Shown piece by piece: positions 36,150 to 45,431 of a stretch of 64,000 nucleotides of DNA. The notes under the pieces were generated by a model. That model was given only the letters and a program-made list of their open reading frames with translations, ran no database searches and had not been told where the DNA came from. A program made the position numbers and the translations under genes. Origin of the DNA: Kordia periserrulae (GTDB lineage: Bacteria > Bacteroidota > Bacteroidia > Flavobacteriales > Flavobacteriaceae); the NCBI RefSeq assembly GCF_003054265.1, contig NZ_QBKT01000011.1:1-64000 (forward strand), written 5' to 3'. Position 1 is the stretch's first letter. Each line of letters starts with the position of its first letter.

Positions 36150-37308
36150 CAAACCATATACTAAAAAAGCACTGCAACGCTTTAAGGAAAAAATCGATTT
36201 CACGCGTAAAACGTATGCTGAGCGCATGAAAAATCCGAGTTATGCGACTGAAGTGCCGAACGAAATTGGTTTGAAACTGACCAATCGTTGCGACTTGCGT
36301 TGTACACATTGTTTTCAGTGGAATGATATTGGTTTTCATCGTGAGTTGGACAAAAAAGAAGTGAAAGTGCAAGGCGATTTGGATATTGACATCGTGAAGA
36401 AACTTCTTGAAGAAACGCACAAACAACAATCGCACATCTATTTGTGGGGCGGCGAACCGATGATTTATGCGTATTGGAATGAATTGGTAGAATTACTTGC
36501 CAATGATCCGCGCGATACCGTGGTGTGTACCAATGGATTGTCCATCAAACGGAAAATAGATTCCTTAGTAAAGATTTCTGAAAAACTGACGACGTTGGTG
36601 AGTGTAGAAGGTTTGGAAGCGCAGCACGACAAACTTCGCGGAAAAGGAACCTTTCAAAAAATCATGAATAATGTCGATTATTTGATTGATTTGCAGCAAC
36701 AAGGCGTGTACAAAGGTCATATTTCGATTGCTGCCGTGTTTAGCAACGAGTTGATTCCGCATGTATACGAATGTTGCGAATATTTTGAAGCCAAAGGCAT
36801 TGATACCTTGTATTTTAACTTCCCGTGGTATATTCCTGAAGAGGAAGCGAAGAAAATGACCGATTATTACAACGAACAGTTTGCTTGGTTGGAACGACCG
36901 CGCATTCGCAAGCGCACGTGGGAATCGTTTGATTTTCACATAGATATTAATTTGTTGGATGATTTACTCGCGCAAATTCATCGTATTTTAGATAAAACAT
37001 GGAACATTCGCATTCGTTTTCAACCCGATTTGGAGTTGCATGAAATTGAAGCGTATCTTCGGGGAAAATCAAAAGCACCTTCGTGTAAATCCACATGTTT
37101 AGGAATTTCCAATCGTATGGACGTGATGCCTTCGGGCAATGTCGTTTCCTGCAAAAAGTTTACCGAGTTTAAGATGGGGAATTTATACGAAAACGACTTA
37201 AAAGATGTTTGGCATGGCGACACCTTTACCAAATTCCGCGAAACGCATAACAACGAATTGATGCCCATTTGTTCGAAGTGCGAGATTTTGTTTTCGAATG
37301 GGATGTGA
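36133..37308 (+). CDS. radical SAM / SPASM domain protein
   Basis: 391 residues. The [4Fe-4S] motif CxxxCxxC is CDLRCTHC (C53, C57, C60). TWGG-like LWGGEPM follows, binding S-adenosylmethionine. A SPASM region at the C-terminus has Cys in SCKSTCLGIS, NVVSCKKF, and ICSKCEIL for auxiliary clusters. SPASM enzymes modify peptides, sugars or carrier-bound substrates. Its overlap with the previous gene and the ACP neighbour suggest it acts on an ACP-linked or glycosylated product rather than on a RiPP, but a peptide substrate cannot be excluded. Confidence 0.9.
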   Translation: MQPKSNKPYTKKALQRFKEKIDFTRKTYAERMKNPSYATEVPNEIGLKLTNRCDLRCTHCFQWNDIGFHRELDKKEVKVQGDLDIDIVKKLLEETHKQQSHIYLWGGEPMIYAYWNELVELLANDPRDTVVCTNGLSIKRKIDSLVKISEKLTTLVSVEGLEAQHDKLRGKGTFQKIMNNVDYLIDLQQQGVYKGHISIAAVFSNELIPHVYECCEYFEAKGIDTLYFNFPWYIPEEEAKKMTDYYNEQFAWLERPRIRKRTWESFDFHIDINLLDDLLAQIHRILDKTWNIRIRFQPDLELHEIEAYLRGKSKAPSCKSTCLGISNRMDVMPSGNVVSCKKFTEFKMGNLYENDLKDVWHGDTFTKFRETHNNELMPICSKCEILFSNGM

Positions 37309-37602
37309 TGGTTTTAATTGGAATTATTGAATTGTACAAATTGCTGGTATTGTGGCAACTATTGTCCAATCAGTGATTTTTGAATAGGTTCATTTTATTT
37401 TAGTTTTGTCTCTCAAAATTGTAATTCATACAGCATCTTTAGTTAATCTTAATTATAGAAACTATTAGCTTTTAGCTGTTTTTATACAATCGGAAATCTT
37501 TTATATGGCCTATTATTTTCAATCAATACTAATCGTATTTTGCAATGCTCAATTTTTATCCATATTTACTACAATGATTTGCGAAAATGAAAAATAGTAA
37601 AT
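37309..37602. other. intergenic region between operon and minus-strand block
   Basis: 294 bp, AT-rich, no ORF, repeat or clear terminator seen; convergent junction. Confidence 0.45.
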
Positions 37603-39048
37603 CTATTTTTTTATGAGCTTAATGCTTTTCGTTTTAGTGTCCGAAACAAGTTTTAGTATATACATACCATCGCTTATATTCCTTAAATCAATTGTAAAAT
37701 TCTTTTGATTGGTAATTATTTGATGTTTCACAAGTTTACCATTAATTGACACTATGTTATACCATTGAATGTTTTGTTTGCTTTCAACATATACAAAACT
37801 GCTTGAAGGGTTTGGAAAAACGTTTAATTTGAGTTCTTGATCAACATCACCAATACTTAATGAGTTGTTTTCAAAAACTGTTGCTCTACCGGCTCCATTG
37901 AGTCCACCAACTAAATTTGAAAAGTCTCCTATGATTGTTCGACTTCCTGAATTATTCATACCTACTGCAGTTCCAAATTGACCTGCTCCTGCAACGCTAA
38001 TTCTATCCAGTTCTACCCAGTCTGTTCCTTGAAATTCGTGAATTTTAGCAAAGTTACCCAATACAGATCCTGAAATAATAATATCTCCAGTATTATTGAT
38101 ATCATTCACATCTCCGAAAAAGTCACCTCCCTGCTCACCAATTAGGTTGCTTCCTTTTTGCATCCAATTAGAACCATTCCACTCAAAAATTTTCACATAA
38201 CCCCGCGACATATTAAAAACATTATCTCGAGCTCCTACTACTATTGTAGTGCCGTTATCGTTTATGGCAACACCAGCTCCAAAAAAATCATCTTCCTCAT
38301 CTCCAATTAAATCTGTTCCTTTTTGCACCCAGTTTGTGCCATTCCATTCAAAAACTATAGCCCTACCTATATCTGTTGATGGGCTATCGTGATTGACAGC
38401 TCCTGCAATTAGAGTCATTCCGTCAGCACTCAGGCTAATTGATCTTCCAAACGCATCACCAGCTATGCCAGTACTAATATCAATACCTAGTTGACTCCAA
38501 GCAATTCCGTTCCATTGGAATACACGAATGTAACTAGCAGTTATGAATGGCTCTGCTGCAACAGCGACAATGCTTCCATCTGCACTCAAGCTTATCTCAG
38601 TTCCGTACGAATCATTTGGAGTGTCACCTAGCAAATCTGAACCACGTTGCACCCAATCAGTACCATTAAATTCATAAACCCTCATGTATCCCGAAGTAGC
38701 AGGGTTGGTTAAAAAACCAGGAGCGCCAATGGCAACGACAGTACCATTATCACTAAGCTCCTGCGTTAATCCAAATTTGTCACCAGAATTAATACCATTT
38801 ATAGGGTTGCCTTTCGGCGTCCAATTAGCACCTTGCAATTCATACACTTGTACTTGCCCTGTATTATTCCCAGTTGAATTAGTCTTATTTGGTACTCCGA
38901 CTGAAATGATTTGCCCAGTACCATTTATACTTACCGATTGTCCTAAGTTACCTGATGATTGTGTGCCTTCAATATGGTTGCCTAACTGCGTCCACTGTGC
39001 AAAACATAAAACAGGGAATAAAAATAAAATTGAAATAGTTTTTTTCAT
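37603..39048 (-). CDS. FG-GAP/WD-like repeat protein with T9SS type A sorting domain
   Basis: 481 residues with signal peptide (TISILFLFPVLCFAQ). The body has about seven repeats of the pattern GDxFG.SISLSADG..(I/V)A(V/A)GA...V(F/Y)EW/FNGT.W.Q.G, an FG-GAP/integrin-like beta propeller. The last ~75 residues (NVFPNPSSSFVYVES ... GMYILKLVSD ... KSIKLIKK) are the type A sorting domain. A secreted surface protein of unknown ligand. It is the last minus-strand gene before the operon above. Confidence 0.88.
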   Translation of the reverse strand: MKKTISILFLFPVLCFAQWTQLGNHIEGTQSSGNLGQSVSINGTGQIISVGVPNKTNSTGNNTGQVQVYELQGANWTPKGNPINGINSGDKFGLTQELSDNGTVVAIGAPGFLTNPATSGYMRVYEFNGTDWVQRGSDLLGDTPNDSYGTEISLSADGSIVAVAAEPFITASYIRVFQWNGIAWSQLGIDISTGIAGDAFGRSISLSADGMTLIAGAVNHDSPSTDIGRAIVFEWNGTNWVQKGTDLIGDEEDDFFGAGVAINDNGTTIVVGARDNVFNMSRGYVKIFEWNGSNWMQKGSNLIGEQGGDFFGDVNDINNTGDIIISGSVLGNFAKIHEFQGTDWVELDRISVAGAGQFGTAVGMNNSGSRTIIGDFSNLVGGLNGAGRATVFENNSLSIGDVDQELKLNVFPNPSSSFVYVESKQNIQWYNIVSINGKLVKHQIITNQKNFTIDLRNISDGMYILKLVSDTKTKSIKLIKK

Positions 39049-39150
39049 AACGGTATATACATTTAGATTCTTTTGATATCAAAAATCTAAATTTATATTG
39101 CAAATTGCTTCACGCGTAGTTGTGAAAAAGTGTATTTTTTTGCTTTTTTT

Positions 39151-40758
39151 CTAGGGATTTCTAGAAATTTTAATGGCTTCTCTAATCAACTCTGTTTTTT
39201 TGTATTTCGAGTCTTTTATATCAAAGTAAAGGTACATTCGTCTTAATGCAGAACCAATTCCATGAACACTCATAAAGGCTTTTTCTGCAATTTCTTTATT
39301 TGTAACGACTGGATTATTTAATAGAATATTTAAAATGTTCCAATCGGTTTCGTTAAGCTTTTGCGCAATGGCATTTTCAATTTTTGTTTTATTCAATTCG
39401 AATCGTTTTGAATTTCCAATCACTGTTGAGCTTTCGATATTTTTTAATCTATTTATTTCTTGAAGTAACTCTTCTCTTTTTTCTTTATTCTTTCGCTGAG
39501 TTCTATTAAAATAAAATAAGATACCTGCTATTAAAAGAATAGCGCAGAAAATGATGTAAAAAGTATTTTTCAATTGTCTTAGCTTTAGATTGGCTTGCGC
39601 TTTTTCACTCTCTAATTTATTTTCATACAATTTTAAATCAAATTCATTTTTAACGGCTTCTCTTATAACGGCGAAATTATTTTTTTCTAATTGAATGCTA
39701 TCTTTGTATAGAATAAATTGCTCGAACATTTCTAACGATTTTTTTGTATTGTTTTCATCCTTGTAACAATTGTACAATAGTTCGAACACTTGCGCTCTTA
39801 ACTCAATGCTAGAATTTGAATCTAATTTAGCTAATACCGCTTCTGCTTTTTGAATTGCTTCTTTCACTCGATTTTTTTTAAAAGCCAATCGTGCAAAAAT
39901 TAATTCACCATGAAGAATATCTGTATGTAGTTCTTCACTCAGCATCATGTTCTTTTTTGCATAGCTAGTAGCTTTTTCATAGTTACCCAAATTGATATGG
40001 ATATTTGCCAATGCTCTATTACCGTTAAGTGCAAAAAATTTATCTTTGGTTTGTTCTACTATTTTTAATGCTTTTTCATAATTTTTTCGAGCTTCTTCAA
40101 ATTGATTTTTTTTAAAGTTTGCCCAACCGATGTTTAAATAAATGACTGCTATTCTTCGATCTTCAATAGCGGTATTTTCAGAAATGGAAAGAGCTTTTTG
40201 GTAATATTCTAATGCAGCCTCATAATTTTGAATGATAAGAAAAACACTTCCTAAACTGGTTAACATGTGTGATTCTCCTTTCTTGTTATGAGTTTCTTGA
40301 TAAATCTTCAAAGAGTTTGAAAAATGTTGAGTTGCTTGTTTATAGTCTTTATTTTGAATATGTACATTCCCTATATTGCCCAAAATGATTGCTTTCAATT
40401 CTAAATCAGATAGCTGATTTGCAATACTTTCAGCTGCTTTGTAATAGCTCATCGCTATATCCGATTCCCCTTTTAACCTGTAAATATTTCCTCTGTTATT
40501 TGCCACATGAAATAATTCTTCGGTTGCATTTTTTTCTTTTGCTAAATCGTAATAATAGTCTAATACAATAAGGGTGGAGTCGGGTTGCGCTTGATTATTT
40601 AGTTTGAAGTATTTAGCTAAGGCTTTGAATCGGATAGAATCAGCATTTTTAGTATTTTCCCAAATTGTTTTTAATTCTTTTGTACTGGTTTGACCAACAA
40701 GAATAGTTGATGAAATTAAAAAAAGAAATACTATTGTAATAACACTTTTTTGAGACAT
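39151..40758 (-). CDS. TPR signalling protein with transmembrane segment and C-terminal HTH
   Basis: 535 residues with signal peptide (ITIVFLFLISSTILVGQ). About seven tetratricopeptide repeats occupy residues ~60-370 (ATQHFSNSLKIYQETHNK, ALEYYQKALSISE, EEARKNYEKALKIVE). A coiled segment and a membrane helix (IIFCAILLIAGILFYF) at ~390-410 follow. The C-terminal ~80 residues (NETDWNILNILLNNPVVTNK ... AFMSVHGIGSALRRMYLYF) look like a winged/LuxR-type HTH. It is a typical flavobacterial one-component regulator with a periplasmic TPR sensor. Its 5' core GTTGTGGTAAA (40858-40868) weakly matches GTTGTGAAAAA (39119-39129). Confidence 0.82.
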   Translation of the reverse strand: MSQKSVITIVFLFLISSTILVGQTSTKELKTIWENTKNADSIRFKALAKYFKLNNQAQPDSTLIVLDYYYDLAKEKNATEELFHVANNRGNIYRLKGESDIAMSYYKAAESIANQLSDLELKAIILGNIGNVHIQNKDYKQATQHFSNSLKIYQETHNKKGESHMLTSLGSVFLIIQNYEAALEYYQKALSISENTAIEDRRIAVIYLNIGWANFKKNQFEEARKNYEKALKIVEQTKDKFFALNGNRALANIHINLGNYEKATSYAKKNMMLSEELHTDILHGELIFARLAFKKNRVKEAIQKAEAVLAKLDSNSSIELRAQVFELLYNCYKDENNTKKSLEMFEQFILYKDSIQLEKNNFAVIREAVKNEFDLKLYENKLESEKAQANLKLRQLKNTFYIIFCAILLIAGILFYFNRTQRKNKEKREELLQEINRLKNIESSTVIGNSKRFELNKTKIENAIAQKLNETDWNILNILLNNPVVTNKEIAEKAFMSVHGIGSALRRMYLYFDIKDSKYKKTELIREAIKISRNP

Positions 40759-40857
40759 CTTTTTTTCTTAAATACCTTATATAATTACTTGGTGAGATTT
40801 GCAATAATACAGCTTTAATACTTCCTTGTAAAATTTCGGTAGATTTTACTTGTCATA

Positions 40858-41266
40858 TTTACCACAACGTGTTTATATATGACTTGTTGCGTATTTGAAG
40901 CACCCTAATTTAGCAAATAAAAACAGAATAGAAAATCCGCGCGGATTTTTGTAAGTAAGCTAGAACTAGCAATAAATTTTATTCGGTGTGCCTCTTGCAC
41001 AAGTCTAAGATATTGAACACTTATTTCTTAGTGTTTGTAAATTAAAATTCATCGCGAAAACTGCAAAAAGTGGTGCTAAATTGCTAGGTTTTATCTTTTT
41101 CAAAATAAAGTCACTATATGGCAACTGTAGCAGAATTTTAAGCGATGTAAATTATAGAATAATAGGAAAACTCAAAAGAAAGGCACTCTTAAAAGTGCTA
41201 AGAGTGCCTTATTTTTTTTTGTAGAATTATTGGGCTGTGCAACGGTTACCATTGTTGGTGGTAGTT
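40858..41266 (-). repeat. attC-like element 3, long direct-repeat copy A
   Basis: About 400 bp, nearly identical to 42320-42724. On the minus strand it opens AACTACCACCAACAATGGTA, then CCCAATAATTCTAC, a terminator hairpin (GGCACTCTTAGC..), ~250 bp, the hairpin AAAATCCGCGCGGATTTT and ends ACACGTTGTGG. It fills most of the 518-bp gap. Confidence 0.85.
41186..41220 (-). terminator. terminator hairpin in copy A
   Basis: AAGGCACTCTT / AAGAGTGCCTT stem with a long T-run (plus strand) and A/T flank. Confidence 0.6.
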
Positions 41267-41276
41267 ACTTTATTCT

Positions 41277-42308
41277 TTAAGTTCCTGTGTAATATTTAAC
41301 AGTTTTACCATTGTATAACCAAATTCCATCTCCACCACCTATCCATATATTTCCTTTTTTATCCTCCATGATTCCAAAAAACATTTTTTCCGATTTAAAA
41401 ATATCTATCACATCAAAATCCTTATTATTTATTGTGTTTCCTTCAATATGCTTGAGTATCGAAGCTCCTCCATTAAGCATTCCTGTATACCAAAAATCAC
41501 GCTTCGAATCCTCATAAATTTTCCAAACATCTTGTTTTTTATAAATAAAGGTCTCATTACTATATTTCCAAAGACCACTACTATCAACTAACCATACATT
41601 ATTTGATTTATCCTCAATGATTGACCAAACATTGAAAAATGATTTACCCTCATTATTCTTTAATTCAGAAAATGTATGTCCGTTGTAAAGTCCTGCATTT
41701 CCTCTTGTCCCAAACCAAATATTTCCTTTATTGTCCTCAAGAATTGTGTTAATGTCATTGTGAGGTAATCCGTCTTTGATTGTAAAATTCCTAAACTTGA
41801 TTCCGTCATATTTGCTCAAACCTCCTTGCCCTCCTACCCAAATATTTCCGTCTTTGTCTTCATAAATGCACATATTTCTTAAATTGCCGAGTCCATCTTC
41901 TGTTGTAAAATTTTTAACAGTACCAGTTCTGGAATCAATCCGAAATACGCCTGATTGGTCGCTTGCTATCCAAATATTCTCTTTACTATCTTCTAAAACA
42001 TCAAATGCATACCAACTTTTTAAACCTTGGGGTTTACTTAATAGACTAAATGAATCTCCATTGTATCGAATTATATCATCATAAGCTGCAATTAGCAAGT
42101 TTCCTTCATGATCCAATTTGATATTCCTTGTTATTCTTTTAGGTGCATTGGCGTCAAAAATAGTGTCAACTTTTGAAATTAGAGATAGCGATTTATCCGT
42201 ATCAATTTCTAAATTAATCTTACTTTCCTTTCTATTCGTAGTATCCTTGTCTGTTTTGCAGGAAAGTGTAAAAATTAAGAGTAAGAATATGTATTTATAT
42301 CGTGTCAT
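41277..42308 (-). CDS. two-component-regulator propeller lipoprotein (cassette gene)
   Basis: 343 residues; lipobox in LLLIFTLSCKT. Repeats of the form EDKxGNIWxGxxxGLxxYDGxxF.NFT cover most of the mature part (NIWVGGQGGLSKYDG, NIWFGTRGNAGLYNG, NIWIGGGDGIWLYNG). This is a Reg_prop seven-bladed propeller as in hybrid sensor kinases, but here without kinase or HTH domains, so a free propeller. It is flanked by GTTGGCGGTAATT (5', 42320-42332) and AACTACCACCAAC (3', 41254-41266), 11 of 13 paired. Confidence 0.82.
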   Translation of the reverse strand: MTRYKYIFLLLIFTLSCKTDKDTTNRKESKINLEIDTDKSLSLISKVDTIFDANAPKRITRNIKLDHEGNLLIAAYDDIIRYNGDSFSLLSKPQGLKSWYAFDVLEDSKENIWIASDQSGVFRIDSRTGTVKNFTTEDGLGNLRNMCIYEDKDGNIWVGGQGGLSKYDGIKFRNFTIKDGLPHNDINTILEDNKGNIWFGTRGNAGLYNGHTFSELKNNEGKSFFNVWSIIEDKSNNVWLVDSSGLWKYSNETFIYKKQDVWKIYEDSKRDFWYTGMLNGGASILKHIEGNTINNKDFDVIDIFKSEKMFFGIMEDKKGNIWIGGGDGIWLYNGKTVKYYTGT

Positions 42309-42319
42309 TTTCAGTTTTT

Positions 42320-42724
42320 AATTACCGCCAACGTGTGTGTCTGATTTCGTTGCGTGTTTCAACAACTAATTTAGCAAATAAAAACAGAATAGAAAATCCG
42401 CGCGGATTTTTGTAAGTAGGCTATAACTAGCAATAAATATATTCGATGTGCCTCTTGCACAAGTCTAAGATATTGAATACTTATTTCTTAGGGTTTGTAA
42501 ATTCAAATTCATCACAAAAACTGCAAAAAGTGGTGCTAAATCGCTTGCTTTTATCTTTTTCAAAATAAAGTCACTATATGGCAACTGTAGCAGAATTTTA
42601 AGCGGTGCAAATTTAGGATTCAATAGGAAAGTTCAAAAAAAGGCACTCTTAAAAGTGCTAAGAATGCCTTGTTTTTTTTTAGAATTTATTGGGTTGCGCG
42701 ACGGTTACCATTGTTGACAGTAGT
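42320..42724 (-). repeat. attC-like element 4, long direct-repeat copy B
   Basis: Second copy of the ~400-bp element, about 1,460 bp from copy A. Differences are scattered substitutions. The parts next to the neighbouring genes differ, matching each cassette's own core instead. Confidence 0.85.
42636..42680 (-). terminator. terminator hairpin in copy B
   Basis: AAGGCACTCTT / AAGAATGCCTT stem (one mismatch) with T/A flanks. Confidence 0.6.
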
Positions 42725-42728
42725 ATTT

Positions 42729-43814
42729 TTATTCCATTCGTCTAAATTCAGTCGCTCCTTGTAAGGCTCCAATTGATTCAAATACTTCATCTTGGTCTTG
42801 TGTTTTGTTCCAACCCATCTTTGCCAATTCTGCCCTTACTTGGTCTTCTGTTTTTTCTTTTACGAAATGATAATAAGCGAAATCAACAACTTCCATTGGC
42901 ACTCTTTTAAGTGAATAGGATATTAGGCTTGAAGACAGTCTTAAAACTCCAACAAAATAGGTAATTACTAATTGTAAAGTCCAACTTACTAATAAGCCAA
43001 TCCAACCTGTGTTTAGTGACTTTATAGTTAATCCAGCTTCGAACCTTACTTGCATAAATTCCCAAAAACTAAAAGGTCTAAAGTTATTTTCGTTTAAGAT
43101 TATTTGATATTGGAAATATTGATTTGATAGATATGTTATCAAAATCATTCCAATTAGTAGATAATGTAAGTGGTCATAAAAAGTGTAATTACTAACTTTT
43201 ATAAGCTGTTTTAAAACAAATCCCATAACAATAGCCACTCCAACTTCAAAAAGACCAATTATATAAATCCCTTTCACTGATAGAAAAGCGACAACAAATC
43301 CAAGAATGAGTGCTGTTATTATTCCACCAACAATAGGAATCCACAATTTAGGCTCTTTTTGCTTTTTTGGTTGTGGTAAATTTTCGGGAATCTCATAATC
43401 ATCCCAATTATTTGCTTTTTCCACTTCATTTTCTAATGCTGCTAAAGATTCTCTGTCAAATTCTTTCTCAGTTTGTTGAAATGCGTATTTAAAAAGTCGA
43501 ACTCTCTTTGAATTACGTCCATTATCCCACATTTCATTTCCAAGTGATACACTCTTTACTTTAACTATACCAAAATCGTAGGTCACAGAGATTTTTTCAG
43601 TCCATCTGTTAAAGTCTCCTTGTCTTTTAGCTTCTGCCGAAACTTCGTCTTGAAAAACTAAATCCCATTCTAACTTTTCAAAAGTTTTTATTACGATTGG
43701 CACAAATACAGTTTTACTTAAATCAGTCCTAAATTCTTCTTCAAATTTTGGTGTCCAATTGAAGCTATGCTTTTTCTTAATTGTCGATTCGTATTTTTTT
43801 AGCTCTTCGGTCAT
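42729..43814 (-). CDS. hypothetical membrane protein (cassette gene)
   Basis: 361 residues. The N-terminal ~150 residues are cytoplasmic and charged (HSFNWTPKFEEEFRTDLSKT). Four membrane segments follow: WIPIVGGIITALILGFVVAF, IIGLFEVGVAIVMGFVL, LHYLLIGMILITYLS and IGLLVSWTLQLVITYFVG. The C-terminal ~50 residues are charged again. I recognise no family or active site. Flanks GTTACCAGTAAT / ACTACTGTCAAC agree at 9 of 12 positions. Confidence 0.75.
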   Translation of the reverse strand: MTEELKKYESTIKKKHSFNWTPKFEEEFRTDLSKTVFVPIVIKTFEKLEWDLVFQDEVSAEAKRQGDFNRWTEKISVTYDFGIVKVKSVSLGNEMWDNGRNSKRVRLFKYAFQQTEKEFDRESLAALENEVEKANNWDDYEIPENLPQPKKQKEPKLWIPIVGGIITALILGFVVAFLSVKGIYIIGLFEVGVAIVMGFVLKQLIKVSNYTFYDHLHYLLIGMILITYLSNQYFQYQIILNENNFRPFSFWEFMQVRFEAGLTIKSLNTGWIGLLVSWTLQLVITYFVGVLRLSSSLISYSLKRVPMEVVDFAYYHFVKEKTEDQVRAELAKMGWNKTQDQDEVFESIGALQGATEFRRME

Positions 43815-43819
43815 TTTAT

Positions 43820-44022
43820 ATTACTGGTAACGGACTTGTGTTTGAAACATAGGGTGAAAAGGCGCTAACTTTTCGGTTTAACACAGAGCCGAATTTTTAT
43901 ACTTTGTTTTAAATTTTTCTCTTTTTAAAAGCCAAATTAAAAATTTGGCGAACTTTCTAAATATTCAATAACCTTTCGGTTTAGTAATTATTAGCAATGT
44001 TTTATACACCGTGTTGTAGTGC
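43820..44022 (-). repeat. attC-like element 5
   Basis: ~200 bp. Minus strand opens GCACTACAACACGGTGTATAA, contains hairpins (AATTTTTAATTTGGC; AACCGAAAGGTT), and ends AAGTCCGTTACCAGTAAT. Core of the zinc-ribbon pair on one side, of the membrane gene on the other. Confidence 0.6.
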
Positions 44023-44026
44023 GTTT

Positions 44027-44335
44027 TTATTCAGATAACATTCTTTTATTCCCACAAGCTACACATAATTCAGCTTTTGGAGTTCTATATGGCTTTCCAC
44101 AATTTTCACAATCAGGTCCAATTTGCCCAAGTGAATGATGCATTATAGCATTAGGTTCCGTTTCTCTAAATCCTGTCAAGTCACTATAATAATCTAATAA
44201 TTCTTTAAATTGTTCTTGCCTGTCCTTCTTCAAAACTTTAAATCCCTTTGAGTAAAGTTTAGATGTAATAGTGTATTCTTCTTTATCAAGCATAGGAACA
44301 TCCATTTTACATCTCCAGCAATATTTAATTTCCAT
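44027..44335 (-). CDS. small zinc-ribbon protein (cassette pair, downstream)
   Basis: 102 residues from the ATG at 44335 (a TTG three codons earlier is not favoured). Two zinc-binding pairs: CWRC at residues 6-9 near the N-terminus, and CENCG ... CVACG near the C-terminus, with a helical middle (KKDRQEQFKELLDYYSDLTG). Likely a zinc-binding adaptor, nucleic-acid binding possible. It begins 10 bases after the stop of the upstream partner, so the two form one cassette. Confidence 0.72.
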   Translation of the reverse strand: MEIKYCWRCKMDVPMLDKEEYTITSKLYSKGFKVLKKDRQEQFKELLDYYSDLTGFRETEPNAIMHHSLGQIGPDCENCGKPYRTPKAELCVACGNKRMLSE

Positions 44336-44344
44336 TTTTTCCAA

Positions 44345-44794
44345 TTATTTCATTATTCCATTCTCAAATATTGTTGATTTGTACCAATATTCAAATCCTT
44401 TTTGTTTTTCTTTGATTTCACTTAAATTTCGTTTTGATTTTAAAATTCCGACAAATTCTGAGTAATCATAGTCAGAAAAAACAAGAAATCCACCTTTTTC
44501 TGTAATTATAGATGAAACATTAATAAATTCCAATTTAGATTCTTCTATGTTTGGTAACAAGTCTTTATATCCAATTACAAAATGATTGTCAGGTCTTAAG
44601 CTTTTCTCCATTCCATATCTCATTTTATATGTGTTGTAAATTTGTTCTTTGTCGACTTTTCGATTACTATCTAAGCAATTAAAAGTAAGTTCAGTATTTT
44701 TCAAAGAAATACATTCAGAAACAAGTTCAAGTTGAAGTTTAGTTAAACTTAACATCTTAAAAAGTTTATCGAAATTTAATTGTTTATTCTTCAT
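44345..44794 (-). CDS. hypothetical protein (cassette pair, upstream)
   Basis: 149 residues, cytoplasmic, alpha/beta (LNFDKLFKMLSLTKLQLELV; IITEKGGFLVFSDYDYSEFV). A SMI1/KNR4-like or immunity-type fold is conceivable from the last part but not proven. Its 5' core is ATTGTAGTGG, paired with GCACTACAAC 3' of the downstream gene. Confidence 0.65.
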   Translation of the reverse strand: MKNKQLNFDKLFKMLSLTKLQLELVSECISLKNTELTFNCLDSNRKVDKEQIYNTYKMRYGMEKSLRPDNHFVIGYKDLLPNIEESKLEFINVSSIITEKGGFLVFSDYDYSEFVGILKSKRNLSEIKEKQKGFEYWYKSTIFENGIMK

Positions 44795-44803
44795 TTCTCA
44801 AAT

Positions 44804-44941
44804 CCACTACAATGGTTTTGTGTATGATTAATGGCGTGTTTAATCACTAAAGTAGCAAATAAATTACAGATAGAAAGTCCGTGAGGACTTCCGTAAGTAG
44901 GCTATAACTAGCAATGGATTATACACATTGTTGTCTGTAGT
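44804..44941 (-). repeat. attC-like element 6
   Basis: 138 bp. On the minus strand: ACTACAGACAACAATGTGTA, TTGC, hairpin GGAAGTCCTCACGGACTTTC, TTTGCTACTTTAGTG, ACGCC, TCATACACAAAACCATTGTA. Very close to element 1 of array 1 (25386-25525) in order and spacing of parts; also shares TAGCAAATAAA..GTAAGTAGGCTATAAC with copies A and B. Confidence 0.8.
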
Positions 44942-45292
44942 TTACTCATCTTCATATACTATTTCACTTTGTTGATTATCTTCTCTCCAAAATACTTTTA
45001 CAGTTCCATTAAAGTTGAATTGTATTTGTAAAAAACCAGCTGTTTCCATTCTCATATAATCCCAACCCCATAAATGACTGTCTCCATCATAATCGTGACT
45101 CCATAAATCGTGTCCAATATTTTTTAAACTTGTTATTATTATGTCCACTTGTTGCCAATATTTATCCCGATTAGTAAATGATTCCAACCTTTCAGTCAAA
45201 TCAGCTTCAAGTAAAGTCAGTGTTAAATTGAGTTCCTCCTTCTCAAGATTTTCTAAAATTACTCTTTTGTATTTCTTATAATAACCACTCAT
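44942..45292 (-). CDS. hypothetical protein (cassette gene)
   Basis: 116 residues, cytoplasmic, N-terminal helical (RVILENLEKEELNLTLTLLE) then Trp-rich beta (GDSHLWGWDYMRMETAGFLQ). Unknown family; could be an immunity-type protein by size and composition. Core flanks GTTGTGTGTAAT / ACTACAGACAAC. Confidence 0.62.
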   Translation of the reverse strand: MSGYYKKYKRVILENLEKEELNLTLTLLEADLTERLESFTNRDKYWQQVDIIITSLKNIGHDLWSHDYDGDSHLWGWDYMRMETAGFLQIQFNFNGTVKVFWREDNQQSEIVYEDE

Positions 45293-45303
45293 TATGATTT
45301 TTG

Positions 45304-45427
45304 ATTACACACAACAGTTCGTATAACCCTCAGTTACGGGTTTAAAATTACTGTTTTTTAAATTCTGAGTGGATTCAGACGTAGTCGAATCCGCCGTAAT
45401 TGCGATTATACATTGTTGCAACTATAC
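45304..45427 (-). repeat. attC-like element 7
   Basis: 124 bp. Minus strand: GTATAGTTGCAACAATGTATAA, hairpin GGATTCGACTACGTCTGAATCC, GGGTTATACGAACTGTTGTG. Inner arms TGTATAA / TTATACG pair. Confidence 0.65.
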
Positions 45428-45431
45428 TTTT

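Noticed and set aside
37603-39048. FG-GAP protein as a further cassette of array 2
   Set aside because: Its start region (ACCGTTATG) looks core-like, but no matching AAC-ended repeat follows its 3' end, so I left it outside the array.
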